14,934 nucleotides of DNA from Fennellomyces sp. T-0311 (lineage: Eukaryota; Mucoromycota; Mucoromycetes; Mucorales; Lichtheimiaceae): positions 1 to 14,934 of the forward strand of contig JALLLT010000154.1 of NCBI GenBank assembly GCA_025266875.1. The letters run 5' to 3'. A program made the translations under genes and the position numbers. Below are positions 6,513 through 14,934 of this stretch, one piece after another. Below the pieces are notes generated by a model, which did not search any database, was not told the DNA's origin, and saw only the letters and a program-made list of their open reading frames with translations. The stretch's first letter is position 1, and each line of letters opens with the position of its first letter.

Positions 6513-9500
6513 ATGACCAACCCAAAATATATCAATTGTCAGTACTGTGGACTACCTGCAACAAAATCTACTTATAATGAACATATTGAAGATTGTCGTA
6601 AGTGGATCTAATAACATATAGAGGACATTACTTGTCACCATGTAACATGATTGTCCATGTACTAATTGGTGATGTATCCACTGAATATAGCTACACGCAA
6701 ATACCTCGAAAGTCAGTGCAATGACGCCAGTGAGGTGCCTACGTACAGTACTGTGCCTGGTATGGACGAGGACATTATCATGGAAAATAATGATCCCTGT
6801 GCTGCAACCGCCGGTGACCATGGAGAGCAACTTTCTTCTTCCGTACTTGATGATGGCTTCGACGAATATGATTACGGTGACAACTACTATCGCGAGACTG
6901 TCACAAATCATCATGATGAAGATATCAGTGAGACTGGGACGAATCGTGATGGTGAAGATACCTACGAGATTGCGCGCAGTATTCATCACGTCGATGCTGC
7001 AAACGCCAACAGCACTGAGAGAATGGATGACGAGGATGATATCGCATCTGTTGACAGTCATGTCGACCCAGTTGCCAGCCGCACCATACCGGTTGATAGT
7101 CATAGTGAAGTTGATGATGACGACAGTGATGATGATGCCGAAAATATTATCGATAATGACAGCACCCCGCATAGGAGAGTTGTTGATGACAGTCCTCTCG
7201 GGTACACTTTTAAAGAGTACCCTCACATCGGTCGCGATGCTCGTATGCGAAAAAGCTGCGAGCTGTACTGCCTGGTTCAGGAACAAAACATCACCCGAGA
7301 CACCTATCATGCACTAATTAAGATGTTCAATGGCTGGATGAAAGATGATGAGCTGAGTATGTACACACTATAGTATAATACTCAAAGCAAAATATACTTA
7401 CGAAAAAAAAACCTTTCATGCAGGTGCAGATCGCCAGCCATTATATAGTCCTTTCGTCACAGAGAGCCAAATGGTAGCAAGTTACAGCGTTCAACCAAAA
7501 GATTACCGGATCTGCCCCAAAGGGTGTCGTCTTTTTCCCGTCGGCTCCTTGGATAGTTGTGATTGCAATGAACCGCAATTCAAGCCAGGCACGAACACAC
7601 CAATCCGAACCATGTCATACTTCCCCCTCGCCAAGCAGCTTAGCGCTTTTGTGGCTGATAGCAACTTTCGGGCATCGGTGCATGAGCGATTCGCTGACCA
7701 GCAAATACCGTCGGATTCAGCATTAACTACCAACCCCAGTGCCGCGCGCAACAGCAGTGGTCAGTCCAAGACCATTGAGGACATCACAGACGGCACCGCC
7801 TACAAAACGCTTCGCCCAACTCATTTTACACGAGACACTGATCTTTGCTTGGGCCTGTTCATGGATGGTTTCACGCCATTTAAAGGAAAGCAAGTTGGCT
7901 TGACTATAGTGAACATTATAATTTTGAGTCTTCCAGCAACGGAAAGGTATTACTTACATGTTTTCAAATCTTATGTCGTTGTTACTTACATTCTGGATAC
8001 TGTCAGATACAAAATTAAAAACATGGTCCAAGTCGCAATCTTGCCCACAGCTCACGCAAAAGACATCTACAGTTACCTAAGTCCATTGTTTGAGGAGCTT
8101 CGCGTTCTGCAGACGTCTGGCATAACCACAAAAGTCTATGGCCTTCAAGAAGACGCTAACAGTACCCCCCAGCTCGTACGCCAGCACGTTTTCAAATTTA
8201 GAGCACACTTACTTCTGGCATCTGGAGATATTGTTGGGGTACAAGAACTTATACACCATACTGGCTACAACAGTGAATATGGATGCCGTATATGCATAAT
8301 TCGCACAGATCCCGCAATGAGCCCCAACGGTGGTCGTCGTGGCCGCTATTACAAAGGCAATATAACTATGTCATCAAGTCGTCCGATCGAGCACTTCCAA
8401 CAAGGCAATGATGTAAGTGATTAGTAGGTTAATCACTAGATGCTTCCATCATTGTACTTACATTAATTTATTACAGGCTATGGGTATCAAGGGAGCAACG
8501 GAATTTGCCACTCTGTTGTCTTTCCATGGTTATCCGTTCTTTGGCTTGGACGAGCTACATATGATCGGCATGAATTGCTCAAAGAAGCTGTGGCTTATTA
8601 TATCTGGCGCCTTCAATATCGACACAAACACACTGCTCCTACCACCACGACGACGCAAGGTTATGGGCGAAGCCATAACAGCTTCCGGTCCAACCATTCC
8701 CTCTGCTGTCTTTGAGGGTGACTTTAGAGGTGCGTGTAAAGATGCCAGCTTACATGATGTTACAGTCCATATATAATATGAATTACAGATGTAGATCGAA
8801 AGCCCAAGATGATGCGGTCCATCGACTGGATCGTATTTCTCCTGTATGTCGTCCCCACATTAGTGTTTGAGCAGCTAGTGGAAGAGTACGGATCAGACGC
8901 ACCACAAGTACATGCGTTGATGTCACTTGTAACGGCATGTTCATTGGCCCTATTATGGACGGTTTCCGATGGAGACTTGGTGAAGATCCGAACGTGAGTT
9001 ACTATTTCGCGTCAACCAAATTAATTAGCATGCATAATAATGAGCGCCACCTTTTCTTAGAAATATACAAACCTGGCATATGTATATGCGTAATCCACAG
9101 ATGATGGAGCCAAATATGTATACCGTGAACTTTCATTACTTGAGGCATATGAGCACCATCATTGAGATGCTTGGGCCGCTACGGGCATACAGCACACGAT
9201 CAACAGAACGCGCAATTGGTATGCTATAATAGATATAATTATTTGATGTAGTACTATCTTACTTACGTAAAGCTTACCTCTCACAGGGTACTTCAAGAAG
9301 CACATCAAGTCTCGTGTCTACCCAGCATCAAACGCAGGAAACGTTCTCAAGCGGCAAATCGCAATGCGTACTTTTGAGCAACGCTTTGTCGAAAACGACT
9401 CCGATGATAATGACGCGATGCCAGACGAGAGCTACCTTCCATTCGATTTCCTCGACGCCCTTGGCAACAGTACCACAATGCAGCTCTGGGACTGGGCGAC

Positions 9501-10127
9501 AGAAAAAATCAGTATGCTTGAGAGAAATTATCCATTACATGAAAAACTCCGGGCATACTGGCACAATCAGTTCGCAGATGATCGCGCGCAAAATGCTGTA
9601 TTGGATGAAGACGTACATATTGGCAAGCGTGTGCTCATTGAAAAAACTGTATACAGTTGCCTTGCGTTTCCCAGCAAGGCTAAAAAACTTGATACTCTCG
9701 TGAGACTCCAGTTGCCAGTAGGTAGCATAACTTCCAACACCACGGCAACATACTTCGGTGAGCCACTTCTTTTTTTCGCACATTCGTTTGACGGTAAGGA
9801 GAGTTTGTAGGAATAAGTGAGCATGCTTTCTCATTTGGTTTATTAGATGATCTGCGTTTATTGTGCCTGGTACGTCTTTACGGCAATGTAACAAAAACAC
9901 ATTACCTTCATCAAAATCGAACAAAGAACGGTGTCCCTTATACCACGTCACGTACACCAAGAACAGCTCATGTCACGGACAAGATCATTGTCACGTCATT
10001 GCAGAACATACAAGGCTACGCCGGAATGTTGAAATCTGCAGTTCACGATGGGCATTACTATATAGTTTATCCGAATATGACTTGTGGAAATACCATAACA
10101 CTCGGCGAAGTGGGTCGAGTGAATTAA
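6513..10127 (+). CDS. Tnp2-like transposase, CACTA/EnSpm type (9 exons, 1027 aa)
   Basis: Exons 6513-6597, 6691-7356, 7424-7946, 8007-8412, 8477-8729, 8789-8993, 9061-9218, 9287-9793 and 9847-10127 total 1028 codons including the stop. All eight introns are GT-AG and 53-93 bp. Exon 1 has a zinc-finger-like C-X2-C-X11-H-X3-C. Residues ~45-220 are very acidic (Asp/Glu/Ser-rich). Next comes a Tnp2-like core: LCLGLFMDGFTPF (Asp398, a candidate catalytic acid), then KDIYSYLSPLFEEL, a long helical stretch, and YGCRICI. Exon 7 (NFHYLRHM, then GPLRAYSTRSTERAIG) matches the region that follows the core in Tnp2 proteins, where a histidine-rich stretch and an ER-IG motif recur. The family is called from this motif order, from memory. 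Intron 7947-8006 is a multiple of three without a stop. Acceptors at 7423/7429 and donors at 9758/9794 are alternative and equal in phase. No frame break is seen. Confidence 0.85.
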
Positions 10128-10172
10128 TGTAGATAAAGAACAACGGTGTTGAACAACTGTTTGGACACTTCT

Positions 10173-10620
10173 GGGGATATTGGAGATATTGGAGATATTT
10201 TTTATGTGCCGCTCAGCAGCCGTTACACTAACGCGCACCATCTCGCACTCTTTATGGTATAGTTCGCTTTAGGCACGGGGGATATTGGAGATATTGGAGA
10301 TTTTGTACTGTTTTTATATCAGCTTCTTTCCAGAGGTTATATCTTTGGCCGTTTGTGCACCCAAGAGAGGGGATATTGGAGATATTGGAGATATTGGAGA
10401 TATTTTTTATGTGCCGCTCAGCAGCCGTTACACTAACGCGCACCATCCCGCACTATTTATGGTATAGTTCGCTTTAGGCATGGGGGATATTGGGGATATT
10501 GGAGATATTGGAGATATTGTACCGTTTTTATACTAGCTTCTTTCTAGAGTATATATATTTAGTAGTTTGTGTACCCAGGAGAGGGGATATTGGGGATATT
10601 GGAGATATTGGAGATATTTT
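10173..10620 (+). repeat. GGAGATATT minisatellite in a ~205-215-bp higher-order repeat
   Basis: Five clusters of GGAGATATT / GGGGATATT units lie at about 10173-10199, 10277-10302, 10369-10404, 10482-10518 and 10582-10620. Between them alternate two unrelated spacers: P (10200-10276 and 10405-10481, about 77 bp, nearly identical) and Q (10303-10368 and 10519-10581, clearly diverged). The order is cluster-P-cluster-Q-cluster-P-cluster-Q-cluster, so a ~205-215-bp block has duplicated. Open frames through it encode only Gly-Asp-Ile or Ile-Ser-Asn repeats and are not genes. Confidence 0.9.
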
Positions 10621-12430
10621 CAACGATAGTGCACACACACATTTATTTCATTCGACACTCATTCTTTACTTCATTACTCTATCACTCCATCTGCTCATTC
10701 CAACGGTTGCTCCAACCTGGTGGGGGGTAATGTTGTATCCAACATGAACACACCCTAACAAGCTTCTTTGTCATCTATGCTGTCCGTCAGTGAATAAGAG
10801 CTTTCCATCCTTACCGCCGCTTGCCACTTCCGACATCGGAACGTTGAGCTTCATGCTTACCAAATACTCAGCCAATCAGGTTACTTATAGACATGACCTT
10901 CCGGTCAACACATCTCTTCACGGATATGCTCTGTCAGCATTCATCCTATTGATCATCACGATCTGTAACTGCTCAATAATAATAAGGTTGACATTACACA
11001 TCACTCACGGAAATACCGGCTTAAGGAAATCCTATCATAAATAAGCATTTATTATAAATAGAAAGAGCAAAACATATAAAATAAAATCAGTTACCTTTTT
11101 GAGTCTCGTTGACATATTTGTCTTTCATACTTATTCTCTCTCTTGATTCAACATTTTTTACTCTGCAAAGCAATCACTTAACCCTACATAAGGTGCTGAA
11201 AAATAATGATTATCTGGTTCTTTGAATTCAAATTGATGATGCTTCCTAAGCTACCTTTTAAGGGTTTGCTTCTAACGCTATAGAGGTACAACTAAGACAT
11301 AGTAAAGACGTACATACGAAAATAGTTTCCATTGTATGTGCGCACTGTCGTCTACTGCAATCGCACCTTGCTTAGTACACTGTTACAGCAAGTACTCGAT
11401 GTATTACCCTCCACTACAGGGCACCTTTGCAGCTACATAGGTTAAACCATGCACTTGTTTGAGAGCTGTTATATTACGCTCAGTAGTATTTTGTTTCCAA
11501 AAGAATTATGAAAGCTTGCTTTTTATTTTTCAAAAAGGCAGTCGACGAGCTCCCTTCAAAACATTATTAAAAGGTCGGATACATATGTTCTTTTCTAATA
11601 TCGATTATATATGTAGAGCGGTTGCATAAAATTGATTAGGCTATTTCTGTAACATACTAGATGCCAAATTGCCTTAACACCTCCAAAAGGTGGCAGAATC
11701 GAACTGGCCCTCATGAGCAGGTTATATTATTACAATTAGACAATCTGCCTACAAATTCTTTATATCTCATGTAGTAATGTTGACTTAAATGCTAACATGC
11801 CTTTTGATATTCTGGAAAGATCCCTAACTATATAGGTTTTCTGGGACCTGGATAAATGATATCTCAATATATCATTGCTGTTGACCAATAATATCTGCTT
11901 ATATCACTAGAAACTTGCGAAAATTAAATTTTCAGGAACTCACTAGGACCCATTGGGACCTCAAGATTTTATAATTTCTAATAATAAAATAACTGGATGG
12001 ATATATGCTACCTCAGCATAGGTGCAGTAAGACCATGTTACACTGGGCAGATATGTAAGTTTACATTAAATATTAGTGGCTCATAGGTAATGGCCATATT
12101 TCTTATACGTACTCAGCTATCTTCTGTTTACACTTACCTACACAGAAAAGATAGAGGAGTCAAGAAGAAATATATATATATGAGTCAACTATACTTCATT
12201 CAAGATGACTACACTCAGGTACTACTCACCTATGAAACTGGGATAGCAAACTTTAACAAAGGTGATACATAACACAAGGAATTACTATATCATTGCTCCT
12301 ATATAATAAACCTAGAAACTTATTCCAGTGAGCAGTTGTCTTTAAGCAATAATATAAATATATATATGCCATATACTTAGTGTTAGAGTTGTTAGAATTT
12401 AGTAGTGTCTGGGTGTAATATAGTATTTAA
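10621..12430. other. AT-rich gene-free spacer
   Basis: No open frame here has protein-like composition; the 84- and 60-codon frames starting at 10790 and 12090 have no motif, splice context or codon signal to support them. CACACACAC occurs at about 10629. I see no RNA gene, long repeat or transposon end. Old decayed repeats are likely but cannot be named. Confidence 0.6.
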
Positions 12431-12610
12431 GATGGCTAAGTCAGCTTACTTTTGAATGACTTGGAGCATAACATAAGGGCTTATTCAGTCAAATAAAGTA
12501 AAACAGGTAATGACTTGGCCATAAGGTTTAGATGACGAGTTGGCTCACTGTTGAATGCCCCGAAGCGCAGCGAAGGGTATTATTCAGTTGAGCGTAGCGA
12601 GACAGGTGAC
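12431..12610 (+). repeat. Diverged tandem duplication of ~80-85 bp with CpG decay in the first copy
   Basis: Copy one is about 12431-12514 and copy two about 12531-12610, offset by 100 bp. Shared landmarks are GATG, TTGAATG, AAGGG, TATTCAGT and ACAGGT. Copy two is CpG-rich (CGAAGCGCAGCGAAGGG, GAGCGTAGCGAGACAGG). The matching places in copy one read CATAACATAAGGG and AAATAAAGTAAAACAGG, mostly CG to TA, CA or TG. Confidence 0.7.
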
Positions 12611-12702
12611 GTGCTTATAATAATAATAAATACATTTTAATTTGTGTGGTATGACGGCAAACATACTCATAAACATCATTCTACATCATATTCCGAGCAG
12701 GA

Positions 12703-12776
12703 GCTCGCTTAGCTCAGTTGGTTAGAGCGTGGTGCTAATAACGCCAAGGCCACAGGTTCGACCCCTGTAGTGAGCA
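12703..12776 (+). tRNA. tRNA-Ile (anticodon AAT)
   Basis: The gene is 74 nt long without CCA. The acceptor stem GCTCGCT pairs with AGTGAGC (one G-T), with discriminator A12776. The anticodon stem TGGTG/CGCCA flanks loop CTAATAA, giving anticodon AAT for isoleucine. The T arm ACAGG-TTCGACC-CCTGT is intact. The Pol III A box (TAGCTCAGTTGG) and B box (GGTTCGACCCC) fit their consensus. No intron is present. Confidence 0.97.
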
Positions 12777-12799
12777 CTTCAAACCTTTAAAAGTATTAA

Positions 12800-12810
12800 T
12801 TTTCTTTTTT
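12800..12810 (+). terminator. Pol III terminator of the tRNA-Ile gene
   Basis: TTTTCTTTTTT starts 24 bp after the tRNA end. A run of four or more T on the sense strand stops RNA polymerase III. It sits just before the LTR at 12813, so the retrotransposon did not cut the tRNA gene off from its terminator. Confidence 0.8.
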
Positions 12811-12812
12811 GA

Positions 12813-13143
12813 TGTGTCGTCACTTTGTCGTAGCCATTTCTGGCGGACTTCCTTCTGTTTCCTTTTCGGATGATCCTTCCTTGTCGCGCAGTATTAGCTG
12901 TTGCACAGATCGCTGCGGTATGCCGCAGTACCTCTTGTACTCCCTTTAGTATTATCTTTATCATCATATTCATTATTCATATCATGCGCAGCAATCCGCA
13001 GTAAGCGACAGTAGTATTTTATTAACATTAGAAAACATATAAATATCCCCTTAGACTAAAAGAATAAACGTTATCTTACGACTTCTCTTTCAAACCTTTT
13101 TCTGTTATTGGCTACGGTTCATCCGCCAACAAGTGACACGACA
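12813..13143 (+). repeat. 5' LTR (331 bp)
   Basis: The left limit TGTGTCGTCACTT (12813-12825) and right limit AAGTGACACGACA (13131-13143) are imperfect inverted copies of each other and give the TG...CA ends typical of LTRs. The primer-binding site follows after two bases. Inside are a TATA box (13038-13045), AATAAA (13063-13068), and a hairpin CTGCGG-TATG-CCGCAG (12913-12928). The 3' copy is not in the window, so the limits rest on these signals alone. Confidence 0.8.
13038..13045 (+). promoter_or_regulatory. LTR core promoter TATA box
   Basis: TATAAATA lies about 100 bp before the LTR end, and AATAAA follows at 13063-13068. The U3/R boundary would fall shortly after it. The surrounding sequence is shared with the Tnp2-like gene's promoter at 6435-6476. 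Confidence 0.7.
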
Positions 13144-13145
13144 AT

Positions 13146-13153
13146 TGGTAGCG
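13146..13153 (+). other. Primer-binding site, 8 nt, initiator tRNA-Met type
   Basis: TGGTAGCG pairs with the last eight bases, including CCA, of an initiator tRNA-Met ending in CGCTACCA, as in yeast. It lies two bases after the 5' LTR, and complementarity then stops. An 8-nt contiguous site matches what is known for yeast Ty3. Only 10 nt separate it from the gag start codon. Confidence 0.75.
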
Positions 13154-13163
13154 AAAGTGGTTT

Positions 13164-14261
13164 ATGGCCGATAACAGCAGAAAAGTAGCCAAGATACCAA
13201 ACCCTCTATTTCAAGAATACTGTTTGCCGTCTCAACTGAGTCCAGATCCAGAAGAGCCAGAAGCGTTCACCACAAAAGAAGAATTTCTGATTGACCTCAA
13301 CACATCTTCTCGCATGAATCAAGAAACTGGACAAGGCGACCAAATGAAGTTGGTTATGCAGGCACTTATGCAGCTGCTGGAGAAGAGCAATCAGACAACC
13401 ACGATGGACACTCCAAAAATTGGTTTTCAGCCACGTGTACACGAGCCAGACACGTACAGTGGCAGCCGCGCATTGAATGCCGTGCAAAGTTGGGTACGAC
13501 AAGTCGAACGCTACCTGAGCATGTCATTGCTTTCCCAGTATATGTATGTGGACTACGCCGTTACATTCTTGCGGGGCGAAGCAGAAATTTGGTGGCAACA
13601 GCATGTGTCGAGCGATCCCAAGAAAACTGTCAGCTGGAACGAATTCAAGGAACTGATTGAGGCAGCCTATAGTCCGGTTAATGCCAAACAGCTTGCAAGA
13701 GACCAGCTTGCTAACTTGGTACAAGGAGGGACTGTTGCCGAATATGTTGCTCAGTTTCAGGCGCTGTGGAACACCCTGCCCTCAATGACCGACGAGGAAG
13801 CCAAGGACCGATTCGAGCGAGGCTTCCAGCCTGTCATCCGCGCTGAGGTTTGCTTCCGCTTCCCGTCCAATGCTAGCGAATCGATGCGTCTGGCCCTGCT
13901 GTGTGATAGTCAACGCACACAGTCGATGATGAGTTTCGGTCAAGGAACACAAGGGTTTTTTGGGCAACCGCAGCAACACAATCCATTCCAAGTGCCCGAG
14001 TACTTACGTTCGTCTGGCGTTGCCCCCATGGATCTTGACGCCATCCACACAAGAAGACCAGGCCCCAATTATCGTTCAGGCGGTCGTGGAAACAGCTCTG
14101 ACAACTGGCGACGTAGACAAGACGGCCCTCACGATGGTGATACAAGGAAGTGCTTTAATTGTGGTGGATTTGGACATATTGCCCGAAATTGCCTATCCAC
14201 TCCTGGTCTCAACAAGGGTCGTGCATCAGGTCAGGGAAAAGGCAAAGCGCGGTTGGATTGA
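13164..14261 (+). CDS. gag: Gag polyprotein of the Ty3/gypsy element (365 aa)
   Basis: The ATG at 13164 is the first after the primer-binding site. Residues ~100-235 fit the retrotransposon Gag capsid domain: a Trp-rich start (VQSWVRQVERYL), FLRGEAEIWWQQH, then a helical segment with WNEFKELI and the final part FERGFQPVIRAEV. A Pro/Arg/Gly-rich linker follows. Residues 330-343 are a CCHC zinc knuckle (CFNCGGFGHIARNC), which binds the genomic RNA. The frame ends at TGA 14259-14261, soon after a slippery heptamer at 14234-14240, so most translation would stop here and yield the structural protein for particle assembly, while a fraction would continue into pol. Confidence 0.95.
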   Translation: MADNSRKVAKIPNPLFQEYCLPSQLSPDPEEPEAFTTKEEFLIDLNTSSRMNQETGQGDQMKLVMQALMQLLEKSNQTTTMDTPKIGFQPRVHEPDTYSGSRALNAVQSWVRQVERYLSMSLLSQYMYVDYAVTFLRGEAEIWWQQHVSSDPKKTVSWNEFKELIEAAYSPVNAKQLARDQLANLVQGGTVAEYVAQFQALWNTLPSMTDEEAKDRFERGFQPVIRAEVCFRFPSNASESMRLALLCDSQRTQSMMSFGQGTQGFFGQPQQHNPFQVPEYLRSSGVAPMDLDAIHTRRPGPNYRSGGRGNSSDNWRRRQDGPHDGDTRKCFNCGGFGHIARNCLSTPGLNKGRASGQGKGKARLD

Positions 14262-14279
14262 GGGAAGTCCCTCCGCGCT
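14234..14279 (+). promoter_or_regulatory. Candidate -1 ribosomal frameshift signal between gag and pol
   Basis: G-GGA-AAA (14234-14240) is a canonical X-XXY-YYZ heptamer read in the gag frame. After a 5-nt spacer (14241-14245) comes a 7-bp stem, 14246-14252 (AGCGCGG) with 14273-14279 (CCGCGCT). On its 3' side a second helix AGGG-AAGT-CCCT (14261-14272) stacks directly below; 14253-14260 bulge out on the 5' side. The gag TGA lies inside the structure. Slippage moves reading into the frame that encodes the protease. Confidence 0.8.
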
Positions 14280-14934
14280 CCCTAGCACCACACCATTCCC
14301 TCAACGTGGTTCAGCCCAAGCAAAGTCCCAAGGTTCCAGAGGCCAATCTGATCGATCTGACGGACGAGCAAGACGACGAGTCCTTGGAGTTGTACAAAAC
14401 CTTGGAAGAGGACAAGCAGTATATTGATTCGCTCTTGTCAATAAACGAAACTGAATTACCTCTGTACTCAATGTCTTGCAATGATGTCCTTGTTGATGTG
14501 TTAATCGATTCAGGTGCTTCAGGTTCCTATGTAGCACCATGGCTTGCCAGCAAGTTGCCATTGCGCGAGATCGCAACCCGGATTGTCGAAACTGCCGGAG
14601 GACACACCACCACCATCACGAAACAAGCCGAGCTGTTGCTGGATGCTCAAGGATACAAACACAAGGTGATCGCCTATGTCCTTGACACCAAGTTCGATGT
14701 GATTCTCGGCCGCGACTGGCTCAAGTCTGTGGCACCTATACCAGATTGGGAACTGGATACCTGGCGTATTCAGAAGGGTGAGCATGAATATGTCCTTCGT
14801 CCGCGACATAAACGTGTGATCCCTGAGCTTGCGTACTTGATATCGCACCGTCAAGTCCAGCGTTTAGAGCGCAGCAACGGGATTGATGATGTGTTCGTGT
14901 GCTTCTTGCGTCCTACGAAAAAGGAGTCCAATGC
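14240..14934 (+). CDS. pol: Pol polyprotein, N-terminal part with retropepsin (partial, -1 frame)
   Basis: Read in the -1 frame from the slippery site, 231 codons run to the window edge with no stop; the frame itself is open from 14159. A linker with an acidic Asp/Glu-rich stretch leads to an aspartic protease: the active-site motif LIDSGAS (Asp codon 14507-14509), and about 60 residues later VILGRDWL, the conserved Ile-Leu-Gly that packs behind the active site. The enzyme works as a dimer and processes Gag-Pol. The last ~40 residues are linker before the reverse transcriptase, which is outside the window. Asp-Ser-Gly in place of Asp-Thr-Gly is common in gypsy elements. Confidence 0.9.

Larger units (their letters stand above)
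6398..10620 (+). mobile_element. Probable CACTA/EnSpm-like transposon, limits uncertain
   Basis: The call rests on the Tnp2-like gene at 6513-10127. CACTACGCACCGCAG at 6398-6412 sits at a plausible distance upstream to be the 5' terminus, since this superfamily begins with CACTA. I could not find the matching inverted end (GGTGCGTAGTG) downstream. The right limit is drawn only to include the repeat cluster after the gene, which could be a subterminal repeat array. Both limits are tentative. Confidence 0.35.
12813..14934 (+). mobile_element. Ty3/gypsy-type LTR retrotransposon, 5' part (runs off the window)
   Basis: In order: 5' LTR (12813-13143), an initiator-Met-type primer-binding site (13146), gag with a CCHC zinc knuckle (13164-14261), and pol in the -1 frame starting with a retropepsin. 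RT, RNase H, integrase and the 3' LTR would lie beyond the right edge, so the superfamily is called from gag and protease style. Frames are open throughout, consistent with a young copy. The 5' LTR starts 36 bp downstream of a tRNA gene in the same orientation. Confidence 0.9.

Noticed and set aside
6552..7310. 252-codon minus-strand frame
   Set aside because: It is the antisense of the acidic exon 2 of the Tnp2-like gene, which is supported by splice phase on both sides.
9535..9960. Minus-strand frames of 141 and 85 codons
   Set aside because: They run antisense across exons 8-9 and an intron of the Tnp2-like gene and show no family motif.
10173..10620. Possible CRISPR array
   Set aside because: The repeats are 9-bp tandem units with recurring, not unique, spacers in eukaryotic DNA; there are no cas genes.
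10622..10636. TAGTG followed by CACACACAC as a 3' end of the CACTA-like element
   Set aside because: Inner bases do not match the inverse of the 6398 end (GGTGCGTAGTG expected), so five matching bases are not enough.
10252..10747. Frames rich in Gly-Asp-Ile or Ile-Ser-Asn repeats
   Set aside because: They only translate the GGAGATATT minisatellite.
10790..11044. 84-codon plus-strand frame
   Set aside because: No recognisable domain, start context or splice signal supports it; this length is expected by chance.
12779..12973. 64-codon minus-strand frame
   Set aside because: It lies antisense across the tRNA flank and the LTR and has no protein-like feature.

Overview
The window looks like repeat-rich accessory DNA from a filamentous fungus, most likely an early-diverging one (Mucoromycota). 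The evidence is short GT-AG introns (about 49-93 bp) with CTAAC/CTAAT-type branch points, a eukaryotic tRNA-Ile(AAT) with internal A and B boxes, and three classes of eukaryotic transposable element. The taxon is inferred from gene style only. All gene models below were spliced by eye; each closes in frame across all its exons.

Layout. (1) 1-4610: a nearly complete two-gene DNA transposon of the Tc1/mariner (IS630) type. It has ~157-bp terminal inverted repeats (TIRs) built from TTGGCA boxes spaced about 21-23 bp. A 537-aa DD34E transposase with an AT-hook lies on the minus strand. Divergently, across a ~1-kb shared promoter region, lies a 395-aa Gln-rich coiled-coil protein with a putative C-terminal helix-turn-helix. 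The left tip is cut by the window edge. (2) 4630-6069, minus strand: a five-exon gene for a 391-aa protein of unknown family. Its stop codon is only ~20 bp from the transposon end. (3) 6070-6512: promoter-rich spacer with hairpins, a CACTA motif, an exon-like orphan segment, and a TATA block resembling the core of the LTR further right. (4) 6513-10127, plus strand: a nine-exon, 1027-aa Tnp2-like (CACTA/EnSpm, Transposase_21-type) transposase. (5) 10173-10620: a GGAGATATT minisatellite in five clusters arranged as a higher-order repeat. (6) 10621-12702: AT-rich spacer with no supportable gene, ending in a diverged tandem repeat whose differences are mostly CpG transitions. (7) 12703-12776: tRNA-Ile(AAT) with a Pol III T-run terminator. 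(8) 12813-14934: 5' LTR, 8-nt primer-binding site, gag, and the start of pol of a Ty3/gypsy retrotransposon that runs off the right edge. Gag and pol are joined by a well-formed candidate -1 frameshift signal.

The strongest candidates for something undescribed are the two-gene Tc1-like transposon with helically phased TIR boxes and its Gln-rich partner protein, and the gag-pol frameshift cassette (GGGAAAA plus a two-part hairpin). No database search was possible; family names rest on motifs seen in the translations.
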